A stretch of 33,888 nucleotides of DNA from Saprolegnia diclina VS20 (lineage: Eukaryota; Oomycota; Saprolegniomycetes; Saprolegniales; Saprolegniaceae), in NCBI RefSeq assembly GCF_000281045.1, contig NW_008246149.1:69513-103400 (forward strand). The letters are read 5' to 3'. Below, piece after piece: positions 12,001 to 19,635 of the stretch. Numbering within the stretch: the first letter of the stretch is position 1; each line of letters starts with the position of its first letter. Both the position numbers and the translations under genes were made by a program. The notes below the pieces were generated by a model that was given only the letters and a program-made list of their open reading frames with translations, was not told the origin of the DNA and made no database searches.

Positions 12001-13336
12001 CAAAGATCGCGCGGAGAAGCGACCCAGTAGGCGGTAGCCACAAGTCGTCGTCGACACCGAGCTCCTGCTCGATGAGCGTGTCGCCCTCAGTGTAAAACAA
12101 GAGCAGCCGTCCGTCGTCGGCGCCGCAGACTGCCCCGACGGTCCGCGCCGAGGACGGTTGCAAGAGATGCGTCACGACGCGAAACGTGCCTGCCATCGCC
12201 TTGACAATGTGCGGAGGCGACATGAAATGGTCGAGAAGGTCGCGCGCTGCGGTATGCGCCAGGACGGACCAAGTACCGGTGCTTACCTTGTACAATCCCG
12301 TCTTGGGGCCCCAGAGGTACACCGAGGCGTCGTCCACCGCGATGCTCGCGCCGCTCACGACCACCGGCACTTGGTCGGGCTGAAGCCGAACGTGCTGCAA
12401 ACGCGTCGTGCCTTCGTATACGCCGAGCGCACTTGTCGGCTCGTACAGGCAGAGGCGATGCAGCAAACGGTCGTAGAGCGGCGCACAGAGAGGCGATGGC
12501 GTAGCAGTCGCCGGCGCCGACAGCAGTGTCGAAAGTGCTGGCAGTAGAAAGTGCAGTTGGCCGCTCGCCACGCCCAGTGCAAGCAGCAGTAGCACGTGCT
12601 CGTCCATAGCGTCGCATTCGATCGCGTCGAGTGCTCTCGCGTCCAGCGCAGCGCGCGCAAAGCTGTAGAGCGTGGCCAACGTCGCGTCTTCGGGCGAGTG
12701 GCGGCGCACGTGCGACAACGCCAGATTCGGAAAATCGAGAATCGACCCGACCATGTCGCGGAGGCACTCCTTCTGCACGTGCTCGCCGAGCGCCTTCATG
12801 ATGGTGAGCTGCATGCGGCAGCTCGCGAGCGAGAAGAGCTTTCCAGCCAGTGCCGCCACGTCGGTCGCGTCCGTCGGGGCCAGCACCGGCACATGCGGAA
12901 GCGGCGTCTCAGAAGGTGTAGTCTCGACCTCTTTCGACGCTACGCACTTGTCGTACGCGCTCAGCATGCGGACAAAGAGCGCATTCTTTTTGCGCTGGCG
13001 CTTCAAACTGGCCTCGGCTTCCGGGCAGTCGCCGAGGAGCGCCGACTCGCGCAGGACGAGCGACGCGCTGCGGCCGGTCTTGGCCCGCGATGTCTGCTTC
13101 GCCTTGGCTTGTGCGTCCGTGAGCGGCGACTTGCTCGCAAACAAGAGGCGCCGCGCCATGTCGGCGTCTTGGTGCAGCTCGTCCCAGGACATGGTGACGC
13201 CGTGCGCGCTCGTCGCCGTCGCCGTTATCGGCGCCTCGTCAGAGGACCCGTCTTGCAGCGTACTGCAGAGGTCCAGAAGCACGGTCTCATCGCGGAGAGC
13301 AGCGAAGGACGTGCGCACCCAGTGCGTCTCGTCCAT
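1..13336 (-). CDS. Giant multidomain HECT E3 ubiquitin ligase (HECT-A), 3' end cut by window edge
   Basis: Likely a cytosolic HECT ubiquitin ligase, similar in layout to HECTD4/HERC-type giants. The ATG is at 13336. Proposed exons are 13336-8165, 8113-7512, 7457-7391 and 7346-1, giving about 4,395 codons in the window. Approximate domains: helical N-terminus; propeller-like region (350-700); CUB-like modules at 1033-1149, 1856-1956, 2307-2417, 2482-2587 and 2888-2998; MIB/HERC2-like at 1683-1740 and 3376-3447; LamG-like at 1739-1849 and 3480-3647; an SH3-like segment near 2660-2735; SPRY-like at 3133-3273 and 3677-3807; UBA at 3821-3863 (MGCSRHKAIEAL); HECT N-lobe from about 4160 (LGENAEDAGGPYRETF). 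The C-lobe with the catalytic cysteine lies outside the window, so activity cannot be judged. There is no signal peptide, so the CUB-like folds should act inside the cell. It is a diverged paralogue of the gene at 19636-32145. Gene identity is confident; splice sites less so. Confidence 0.88.
7347..7390 (-). other. Intron of HECT-A (44 nt), conserved position
   Basis: Donor GTATAC at 7390, acceptor GGCTAG ending at 7347. Without splicing the frame meets TGA at 7379-7381. Splicing joins a Trp codon to Gly-Phe-Arg and restores the end of a CUB-like module (consensus W-G-F-x). The paralogue has an intron at the same Trp/Gly junction (26714-26759), phase 0 in both genes, which strongly supports it. 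Confidence 0.85.
7458..7511 (-). other. Intron of HECT-A (54 nt, stop-free and in frame)
   Basis: Donor GTACGT at 7511 and acceptor TGTGTAG ending at 7458. The length is a multiple of three and contains no stop, so a plain ORF reading would translate it as 18 extra residues. Removing it joins G-Q-P to P-L-I-V-D and restores the CUB-like consensus G-x-x-P-P-L-x-I. The paralogue has a phase-2 intron at the same site (26830-26876). The exon between this intron and the next is only 67 nt. Confidence 0.8.
8114..8164 (-). other. Probable intron of HECT-A (51 nt, or 36 nt with another donor)
   Basis: A TAG at 8114-8116 interrupts an otherwise continuous frame; both flanks are in the same frame and belong to one MIB/HERC2-like to LamG-like region. 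The TAG coincides with a pyrimidine-rich acceptor (CCCCTACCCCTAG). Two weak donors fit: GTCTCC at 8164, giving 51 nt and M-V-Q-V-S-W-H-A, or GTCAAT at 8149, giving 36 nt. Alignment with the paralogue (V-A-V-R-W-L-P) does not settle the choice. A real nonsense change or sequence error is the alternative. Confidence 0.6.
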
Positions 13337-14204
13337 CGCTTGTCGGCCTGTGGTGGAAAAAGCGTATCTTTCAGAGGTGCATTCGGCGCTTCAAAATGCG
13401 GGATCTGCTTCGATATTCGGTATCTTGCTCCCCACGCTTTGGCCTTGCATGCATCAAGCTCATGGGCAGAGCGTTCGATGACACGGTGCTGTCGACGATC
13501 GCTGGCGTCATGACCATGTACCTCGCATGCTAGACGTCCGTCATGACTCGTGGCATCAAGTCCGTTCCTGTCAGCGTTCAATTCGGACATATCCTACCGG
13601 AATGCTTTCCCGGGCGCGATGATGCTAGTCAAACGTCGGTTGTATTTAAAAGCAATAATCAATTCCGCTTACAAAAATCAAGCTATGTGCGCAGCTTGTG
13701 AATTAAATTGAGGACGCGTCAACATTGCAGTTGCACTTGGATCCCTTGACCAAGCAGCTGTAGGCTTCTTCTCGCTGCTTGCAGGGGCGCTGCGAAGGAG
13801 GCAAATGCCATCCAGCAGACCTCCTGAGCATCTCTACTACACCTTGAGCACCAGCAACGTTGATATCGCGGTTGACACCTTCTTGACACACTCTATCTCT
13901 ACGGTGCGAGCCACAACCTCGACACGCGCTGCGTCTAATGACACGCAGTGTCGTCCGAGAAGCCTAGAAGGATGTTGTCGCTGTCGCCGTCAATGTACGC
14001 AGCAGCAACCACCCCGTCAGGGGTAAATAATTATGTACCCATGTACCCCCCCGTCCATTACGGAGGCTGCACAGGCGTGGCGGGAGATGCCAACTCCGGG
14101 GGGAGGTTTCCGGTAGGACTTTAGCGGGTGGTTTCGGACAGCAAGGCATACAAACATCAAGTGCGGGAAAGCTGCTGCTTTTGCCCACTTCGAAGTCTTC
14201 TCCC
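13337..14204. other. Divergent intergenic region between HECT-A and the J-protein gene
   Basis: These 868 bases separate two divergent genes and must hold both promoters. The centre (about 13620-13720) is AT-rich, including TTGTATTTAAAAGCAATAAT. I see no TATA box placed convincingly before either start and no tRNA. The only coding-like signal is the short relic at 13703-13963. A run of seven C near 14046-14052 is a plain homopolymer. Confidence 0.6.
13703..13963 (-). mobile_element. Short relic resembling the C-terminal end of a TnpB/Fanzor-type nuclease
   Basis: An open stretch of about 86 codons without a good start codon. It reads C-R-G-C-G, then a basic patch, then NRDINVAGAQGVVEML, then a Trp/Pro-containing tail. 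Zinc-ribbon cysteines followed by R-D-x-N-x-A and a hydrophobic helix are the signature of the last RuvC motif and C-terminus of IS605/IS607 TnpB and eukaryotic Fanzor proteins; the Asp would be the catalytic one. Nothing upstream in this frame continues the protein, so only a fragment is present. The tail is unusually Cys-rich. The call rests on motif resemblance alone; a chance ORF is possible. Confidence 0.35.
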
Positions 14205-15910
14205 ATGAGCTCCAACAACTCTTCGCACGAGGCCGGGCCGCCGGGCGCGCCGCTCAAGCTCACGTCCGGCCAGCCCGAGTTCGACGACGCCAATGGCAAG
14301 GACAGCATCTCGGTCGGCGATATCTTCTCGACGCGCAACCCGCGGGACGCGGCCGCGGGCCTCTCGTCCGGGCTCAAGAACATGGGCAAGGGCCTCATTG
14401 GCGGCGTCGGCGCCTTTGTGGGCATGCCGATCGTGGGCGCCAAGGAACAAGGCGTCATGGGCTTCGCCAAGGGCCTCGCCATGGGCACGGTCTCGGCTGT
14501 CGTGGTACGTGCAGCCCATATTACGAAGCGGATGGTCATTGACACATCTAGATGGTCGGTGGCGGCGCCGTGACGGGCGTGACGCAGATTGCGCGTGGCA
14601 TTGCTAACACGCCGATGGCCATCAAGAGCTCAAACGAAGACAAGGTGTGGAACTCGGAGACGAACGAATGGTACTTGTACAGCCTCGCGGACGAAGCCGC
14701 GACCGTGCTGACCGACGAGCCCGAGGCCGCAGCGCCGGCCAAGGCGGTCAAGGAAACCGAGCTCTACGACCAGCTCGGCGTGGCCACGAACGCGACGGAC
14801 GTTGAAATCAAGAAGGCGTACCGGAAGCTCGCGATGCAGTTGCACCCGGACAAGAACCTCAACGACCCGACGGCGTCGGAGAAGTTTCAAAAGCTCGGCG
14901 CCGCGTACCAAGTGCTGTCGGACCCGACGTCGCGCGCCAACTACGACGAGCACGGCAAGGACGGCGTCGACACGCAGCTCTTTATGGACAACAGCCAGAT
15001 CTACGAGATGATTTTCGGCAGCCAAGCGTTTGAGAACTTTGTCGGCGAGCTCAACCTCATGACGCTCCAGTCGCAGTTTGGCAAGATGAACGAGAACGAC
15101 GCGGCCGAGATGGAGCCCGAGCACCTCTTTGGCCAAACGGACGTCATCAAGCTCAAGCAGAAGAAGCGCGAGGTGCAGTGCGCTGTCTACCTCGCAACGC
15201 TCCTCGACCAGTATCTCCAAGACGCATCGGAAGGCCACATTAGCTTTCGCACGTCGATCACTGCGACCGCGTCAGAGCTCGCGTCCACGGCGTTTGGCGG
15301 CACGCTCATCGGCGTCGTCGGCTACGTCTACGAAGAGCAGGCGCTCAAGCACCTCGGCTTCAAGAAGAGCCTCGCGGCCGGCCTCGGGCTCAAGAACGTG
15401 GCCAAGTCGGCGCACGTGCTCGCGACCAAGTACCGCGTCGTGACGTCGGCCGTCAATGCCTACTCGGTCGCCCGCAAGGCCGGTCAAGAGATGGAGAAGG
15501 CCGAGAAGGCCGAAGCCAAGAAGAAGCTCGAGACGCCGACAAAGGCGCCGACCGAGCTAGCGACGTCGGACGAGGAGTTGGAGAAGGAGGCGGCCGAGAA
15601 GGCCAAGCGCATGGAAGATATGTCGCGCAAGCTGCAGCAAGAAACCTTTGGGAGCGTGCTCGAGATTGCTTGGAACTACACGGTCGTCGACGTCGAGTCG
15701 ACGCTGCGCAACATTTGCTTCAAGCTCCTCAAGGACTCTGGCGTGTCGGCCAAGGACCGCGTCAAGCGCGCCGAGGGCCTTCTCATCATGGGCGAAATCT
15801 TTATGGCGAGCAGCCAGACGTCCGAGGCCGGGCTCAAGGAAATCATGGAGAAGCTCAACCTCACGGGTGGCGACATGGACCCCGAGGCCGAGACCAAGCC
15901 CGCACCGTAA
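14205..15910 (+). CDS. J-domain (DnaJ) co-chaperone with glycine-rich N-terminal region and DnaJ-X-like C-terminus
   Basis: A 552-residue Hsp70 co-chaperone in two exons (14205-14504, 14552-15910). The J domain spans about 169-236: ELYDQLGV, then [16 protein letters not shown] with HPD at 198-200, which stimulates Hsp70 ATPase, and a conserved tail with [13 protein letters not shown]. Residues about 48-115 form a Gly/Ala-rich segment ([19 protein letters not shown]) followed by [11 protein letters not shown], a type seen in protist and plant J-proteins, possibly membrane-associated. After the J domain comes a region like the DnaJ-X domain of Caj1/Djp1-type proteins, then a charged, probably coiled-coil stretch (about 405-465). 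No Gly/Phe or zinc-finger region, so class III (type C). It is divergent from HECT-A and on the same strand as the next gene. ATG 14205 is the first in frame. Confidence 0.9.
14505..14551 (+). other. Intron of the J-protein gene (47 nt)
   Basis: Donor GTG|GTACGT at 14505 and acceptor CACATCTAG ending at 14551, phase 0. Without splicing the first-exon frame stops at 14571-14573. Splicing joins the two halves of the Gly/Ala-rich segment (S-A-V-V then M-V-G-G-G) without disruption. Confidence 0.88.
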
Positions 15911-16480
15911 GGTCCAGACGGAACCATATCTAATGCCTTTTTGTGTTTTTAAGATACACTCCATCGCTCCACGTGTTGCCCGGACGTGGCTCCTGCATCT
16001 GCTCCAGCCCGACCGGCCGCAACGCACATCGTACACCCAACCGGCCTTCCAGAAACGTACCACCGCCTCAATCTCTACGTACAGTTCGGACGCGATCAGT
16101 TGCTGCTACATTGAGTTATTCCTATACACTGACGAAACGAGGCCGAAAGATGGTGGACTTTGTAAAATTTGCTCAGCAAGCGAGAAGCGTGTGGGGTGCA
16201 CCAGCAGTCATGGGACCAGCTTGCGCGGGTCATCGCAAAAGACGTAACCGGGATCTGTTTTGCAAAACCCTCCAAGATACCGCTCTCTTGATGCGAGTAT
16301 CACTGGTCACGGTTGGCGCCCCCAACACCTCGCTAAACCTTCGACGCGACCACTCGCTGCCCTAGCCCCAAGCCAAATACAAACGTGCCATCTCGCATAT
16401 CTAGCCATCGCCCAGGACCTTGGTGCGTCCTCCAGTACTCACTTTGCAATTGGCGCCTCTCAAAGCATCTTGCAGCCACC
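15911..16480. other. Intergenic region between the J-protein gene and the TSP1-repeat gene
   Basis: 570 bases holding the 3' end of the J-protein transcript (T-rich stretch just after the stop) and the promoter of the downstream gene. No protein-like reading frame, RNA gene or transposon was recognised. The right-hand 143 bases belong to the 192-base block repeated at the right edge of the window. Confidence 0.6.
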
Positions 16481-16529
16481 ATGCGCCTCTCGCTCTCCCT
16501 CGCCACGATCGCCCTGGCGCACTATGCGT
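16338..16529 (+). repeat. Copy 1 of a 192-base perfect repeat covering TSP1 gene promoter and signal peptide start
   Basis: Bases 16338-16529 match 33697-33888 without a mismatch (offset 17,359); the match is cut by the window end. It begins at CCTTCGACGCG. To its left the two flanks still resemble each other (both contain TCCAAGATACC about 65 bases upstream) but are clearly diverged. The block holds 143 bases upstream of the ATG and 49 coding bases. Confidence 0.95.
16438..16445 (+). promoter_or_regulatory. Oomycete-type initiator (Inr) of the TSP1-repeat gene
   Basis: CTCACTTT fits the oomycete initiator consensus YTCANTYY and lies 36 bases before the ATG at 16481, within the normal short 5' leader range. 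The start context GCAGCCACCATG is a strong Kozak sequence. Motif-based; the transcription start is not shown by sequence alone. Confidence 0.5.
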
Positions 16530-19291
16530 CGGCGGCGGCGTACGACCCAAGCCAACTCCGAGGCATCTCGGACCCGGTGTTGATCGCCAAGCTCGAAGGC
16601 TACATGCCGCCGATCTGCTCCAAGCTCTACGGTGACGAGAAGCACTGGTCGCCGTGGAGCAACTGCTCGGCCGAGTGCGGCACCGGCGAGCAGGTGCGGT
16701 ACCTCAACGGCATTGGCCAGAAGAACGCCGTGACGAACGGCTGCGAGATCCAGCAGGACAAGCAGGAGTGCCAAGGCACCTTGTGTCCCCAAGATTGCCT
16801 CTACTCGGACTTTACCGAGTGGTCGACGTGCGATGCCACGACGGGCACGCAAGTGCGGTCGCGCACCGAGACGACGCCGGCGCTCAACGGCGGCAAGGAT
16901 TGCCCGACGCTCTGGGGCCCATCCACCGAAACGCGCGATTGCGACATCGACTGCGACGGCAACTGGGAGGAGTGGACCGAGTGCAGCGGGACGTCGGCGA
17001 CGCAGTCGCGGTCGTTCACCGTCTTGCAGTACCCGCGCAACCAAGGCGAATCGTGCCCGCCGCTCCAGACGCAGGACTGCAACCCGGCGTGCGGCAGCGT
17101 CGCGTGGGGACCGTACTCGACTTGTGACTCCGCCACGGGCACGTACTCTCGCACGCGCAATGTGCCGGTCGACGCCAACTTTGTGCGTCTCACGGTGGCG
17201 TTGCGCCAGAACCAGTGTGCGACCGTCGACACGCAGGCGTGCGACCTCGACTGCGAGCTTGGCGAATGGACGCCGTCGGGCACGTGCGACGCGACGACGG
17301 GGACCCAAACGTTCACGCGCGAAGTGCTCCGGAAGGAAGTCAACTGCGGCAAGCCGTGCGACTCGGTCGCCCACGACACGGTCTTGACCAAGTCGGAGCC
17401 GTGCACCGTCGACTGCAAGGTCGGCGCGTGGTCGGACTGGGTCTGCAACCCGGCGACGGGCGAGTCGACGCGCTCGCGCTCGATCGACGTAAACCCCAAG
17501 AACGGCGGCGCCGACTGCGGCGATCTCCAGCAGACGCGCGACTGCCGCTGCACCGACGACGTGTGCCCCGAGCCGTGTGAGACGGGCGCGTGGACGCAGG
17601 GCACGTGCTCACCCGAATCGTGCACGCTGATCAGCGAGACGACCATGCTGTACCCGATCCGCGACGCGAGCAAGGCCTGCAACCTCTACCGGACGGAGCC
17701 GTGCACGCTCGACGCCGTCACGGGTCCGTGGAGCGACTGGAGTGTGTGCGACGATACGGCCCACCAAACGCGCACCCGCGACATTGTGAGCGCGGCGTGC
17801 AACGGCGGCCAGGGCGCGGGCCCGACGTCCGAGACGCGCAGCTGCCAAGAGATCTGCGACCATGCCCACAATCCGTGGGCCGAGTGGGCGAGGTGCGACC
17901 AGACAACGGCCAAGCAGACGCGGTCGCGTGCGATCGTGAACCCGCCGTCGGCCGACCAGGCGCCGTGCTCGACGAGCGAAGAGCGCGACTGTGCCGTGGA
18001 CTGCGTCATGGACAACTGGGGCGAGTGGAGCGAGTGCGACGAATGCACGGGACTCCAGGTCCACAACCGCAAGGTTCAGATCCCGATGCAAAACGGCGGC
18101 AACCAGTGCCCGCCGACGCAGGAGAACCAGGCGTGCGCCGTCACGTGCATGGCGAGCGAGTGGACCCCGTGGAGCGCGCCGGACGACTCGTGCACGTGCA
18201 GCCGCACACGAACGGAAATCGCGCCGGCCATCAACGGCGGCACTTGCCAGCTCACGGACACCGACCCCACGTGCACGCAGAACTGCGCAGTCAGCGACTG
18301 GAGCGTCCCCGATGCGTGCATTCTCAGCGGTACCCGCGCCGGCACGCAGCGCTCGACCCGCACCATCACGACCCAGCAGTGCAACGGCGGCGCGAGCTGC
18401 CCCGACGACCTCGAGCGCTACACCGACTGCGACGTCGACTGCGTCGTCAGCGACTGGTCCGAGTGGAGCGCGTGCGACTTGAAGACGCAGCAGCAGACAC
18501 GCACGCGCTCGGTTTTGCAGCAATCGCACAACAGCGGCGCCGAGTGCGGCACGCTCGTCGACTACCAGGGCTGCGGCGCGTGCGCCGACATCGTCTCGGA
18601 CTATACGTACTCGGAGTGTGACGCGACGACGGGTCTCCGCACCGGCACGGCGACGTACTTGTACCCGCCCCAGAACGGCCTCACGTGCAACCTCGTCGTG
18701 CAAGACACGTGCGCCGTCGACTGCGTCCTCTCGGACTGGAGCGCCGGCGAGTGCAACGTGCAGGGCGAACTCGCGGGCAAGGTCGTCTCGACCCGCTCGA
18801 TCCTTACGCTGCCGCTCAACGGCGGCCGCAAGTGTGATGACCTCTCCAAACACGACACGTGCGTCGTCGACTGCATGCCCGGTGACACCTGGGGTGCGTG
18901 GTCGGACTGCGGCGCGCAGGGCTTCTCGCGCCGCACCATCAACATCCAGTACCCGGCGCAAAACGGCGGCCGCAACGACGAGTGCTTGGTCGAAGAGCAA
19001 AAGACGTGCGCCGTCGACTGCGTTATCGACCCCGTCTCGGGTGAGATCACGCAGCCGTCGCTCAACGGCGGCGTGACGTGCCAGGAGTATGCCAACGCCA
19101 ACAACATCGACGGCAACTACCCCGACTACTCGACCACGTCCAGCATCTCGTTCATGACCATGCTCGCCAGCAACAAGTCGTATGCGCTCGCGGCCGCGGC
19201 CTCGGGCGGCGTCGGCGTCATGTTCCTCGTCGGCTTCTTCACGACGCGTCAGCGCCGCGGCTACAACTCCATCTCTGGCCAGGCCTTGTAA
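16481..19291 (+). CDS. Secreted type I membrane protein with about 16 thrombospondin type 1-like repeats
   Basis: An intronless gene for a 936-residue surface protein. Residues 1-20 are a signal peptide (MRLSLSLATIALAHYASA). From residue 56 on come about 16 Cys-rich TSP1-like repeats of about 50-60 residues, each opening with a W-x-x-W or decayed form (HWSPWSNCSAECG, DWSEWSACD, TWGAWSDCG), a central T/S-R-S/T-R strand and often N-G-G, and closing with C-x-V-D-C. A last unit near 860-885 lacks the Trp motif. A hydrophobic segment (about 901-920, SGGVGVMFLVGFF) is followed by TTRQRR and a short tail with YNSI, which fits a YxxPhi sorting signal. Such proteins bind glycans or matrix and are common in Saprolegniales; adhesion is inference. 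The ATG at 16481 is chosen for the signal peptide and Kozak context. Convergent with HECT-B. Confidence 0.92.
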   Translation: MRLSLSLATIALAHYASAAAYDPSQLRGISDPVLIAKLEGYMPPICSKLYGDEKHWSPWSNCSAECGTGEQVRYLNGIGQKNAVTNGCEIQQDKQECQGTLCPQDCLYSDFTEWSTCDATTGTQVRSRTETTPALNGGKDCPTLWGPSTETRDCDIDCDGNWEEWTECSGTSATQSRSFTVLQYPRNQGESCPPLQTQDCNPACGSVAWGPYSTCDSATGTYSRTRNVPVDANFVRLTVALRQNQCATVDTQACDLDCELGEWTPSGTCDATTGTQTFTREVLRKEVNCGKPCDSVAHDTVLTKSEPCTVDCKVGAWSDWVCNPATGESTRSRSIDVNPKNGGADCGDLQQTRDCRCTDDVCPEPCETGAWTQGTCSPESCTLISETTMLYPIRDASKACNLYRTEPCTLDAVTGPWSDWSVCDDTAHQTRTRDIVSAACNGGQGAGPTSETRSCQEICDHAHNPWAEWARCDQTTAKQTRSRAIVNPPSADQAPCSTSEERDCAVDCVMDNWGEWSECDECTGLQVHNRKVQIPMQNGGNQCPPTQENQACAVTCMASEWTPWSAPDDSCTCSRTRTEIAPAINGGTCQLTDTDPTCTQNCAVSDWSVPDACILSGTRAGTQRSTRTITTQQCNGGASCPDDLERYTDCDVDCVVSDWSEWSACDLKTQQQTRTRSVLQQSHNSGAECGTLVDYQGCGACADIVSDYTYSECDATTGLRTGTATYLYPPQNGLTCNLVVQDTCAVDCVLSDWSAGECNVQGELAGKVVSTRSILTLPLNGGRKCDDLSKHDTCVVDCMPGDTWGAWSDCGAQGFSRRTINIQYPAQNGGRNDECLVEEQKTCAVDCVIDPVSGEITQPSLNGGVTCQEYANANNIDGNYPDYSTTSSISFMTMLASNKSYALAAAASGGVGVMFLVGFFTTRQRRGYNSISGQAL

Positions 19292-19635
19292 GCGGCGGAT
19301 ATCCTGTCTCTCGCGCACCGCTGTCCGTGCGCCATGTTGTCCTTTCTTCTTTTCGTGAGTACTACTACGAGTAGCGAATATCATCGTCAATGTACAGTCA
19401 TATTCGCTCGAATCTTTGCTAGTAGCTGAAGCTCTCTGTTCAACACGATCGGGGATCCAAGATACGCTGCATCGAGAGGCTGCCACGTCATGAAACCGGG
19501 TGGTCTTCATCTCCAGGTAACGTCATGGCCGCAAGCAGCGCGTCTAGAATATACTGTGATAGATTCAACACACAGTATTCTGGCCCAATGACAAAATGTG
19601 GCCACAGTGAGGTAACGTAGATATGCATGAATCGG
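19292..19635. other. Convergent intergenic region between the TSP1-repeat gene and HECT-B
   Basis: 344 bases between two stop codons, carrying both 3' ends. It is more AT-rich than the flanking coding DNA. Apart from the hairpin at 19546-19581 and a repeated AGGTAACGT (about 19515 and 19610) that brackets it, no feature was recognised. Confidence 0.6.
19546..19581. repeat. Imperfect inverted repeat (hairpin) between convergent 3' ends
   Basis: AGAATATACTGTG pairs with CACAGTATTCT across a loop of about 12 bases, giving 11 pairs with a two-base bulge. It could be a transcript 3'-end structure for either gene or the core of a small MITE remnant; the AGGTAACGT copies on both sides would then be its flanks. 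There is no further support for either reading. Confidence 0.45.

Noticed and set aside
12596-13513. Plus-strand open frame of 305 codons overlapping the HECT-A start
   Set aside because: No recognisable motif; it overlaps the N-terminal coding region of HECT-A that is homologous to HECT-B.
13703-13891. A small CHCH-type (CX9C) mitochondrial protein suggested by the Cys-rich end
   Set aside because: The cysteine spacings (CX8C, CX6C) do not fit the twin CX9C pattern; the R-D-x-N-x-A motif upstream fits a nuclease relic better.
16460-17374. Minus-strand open frame of 304 codons over the TSP1 5' region
   Set aside because: Same reason: complement of repeat-coding DNA, no domain, no sensible start context.
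17609-19510. Minus-strand open frame of 633 codons
   Set aside because: It is antisense to the TSP1-repeat gene, whose regular Cys and Trp pattern is unmistakable; the minus reading is low-complexity Arg/Ala/Val.
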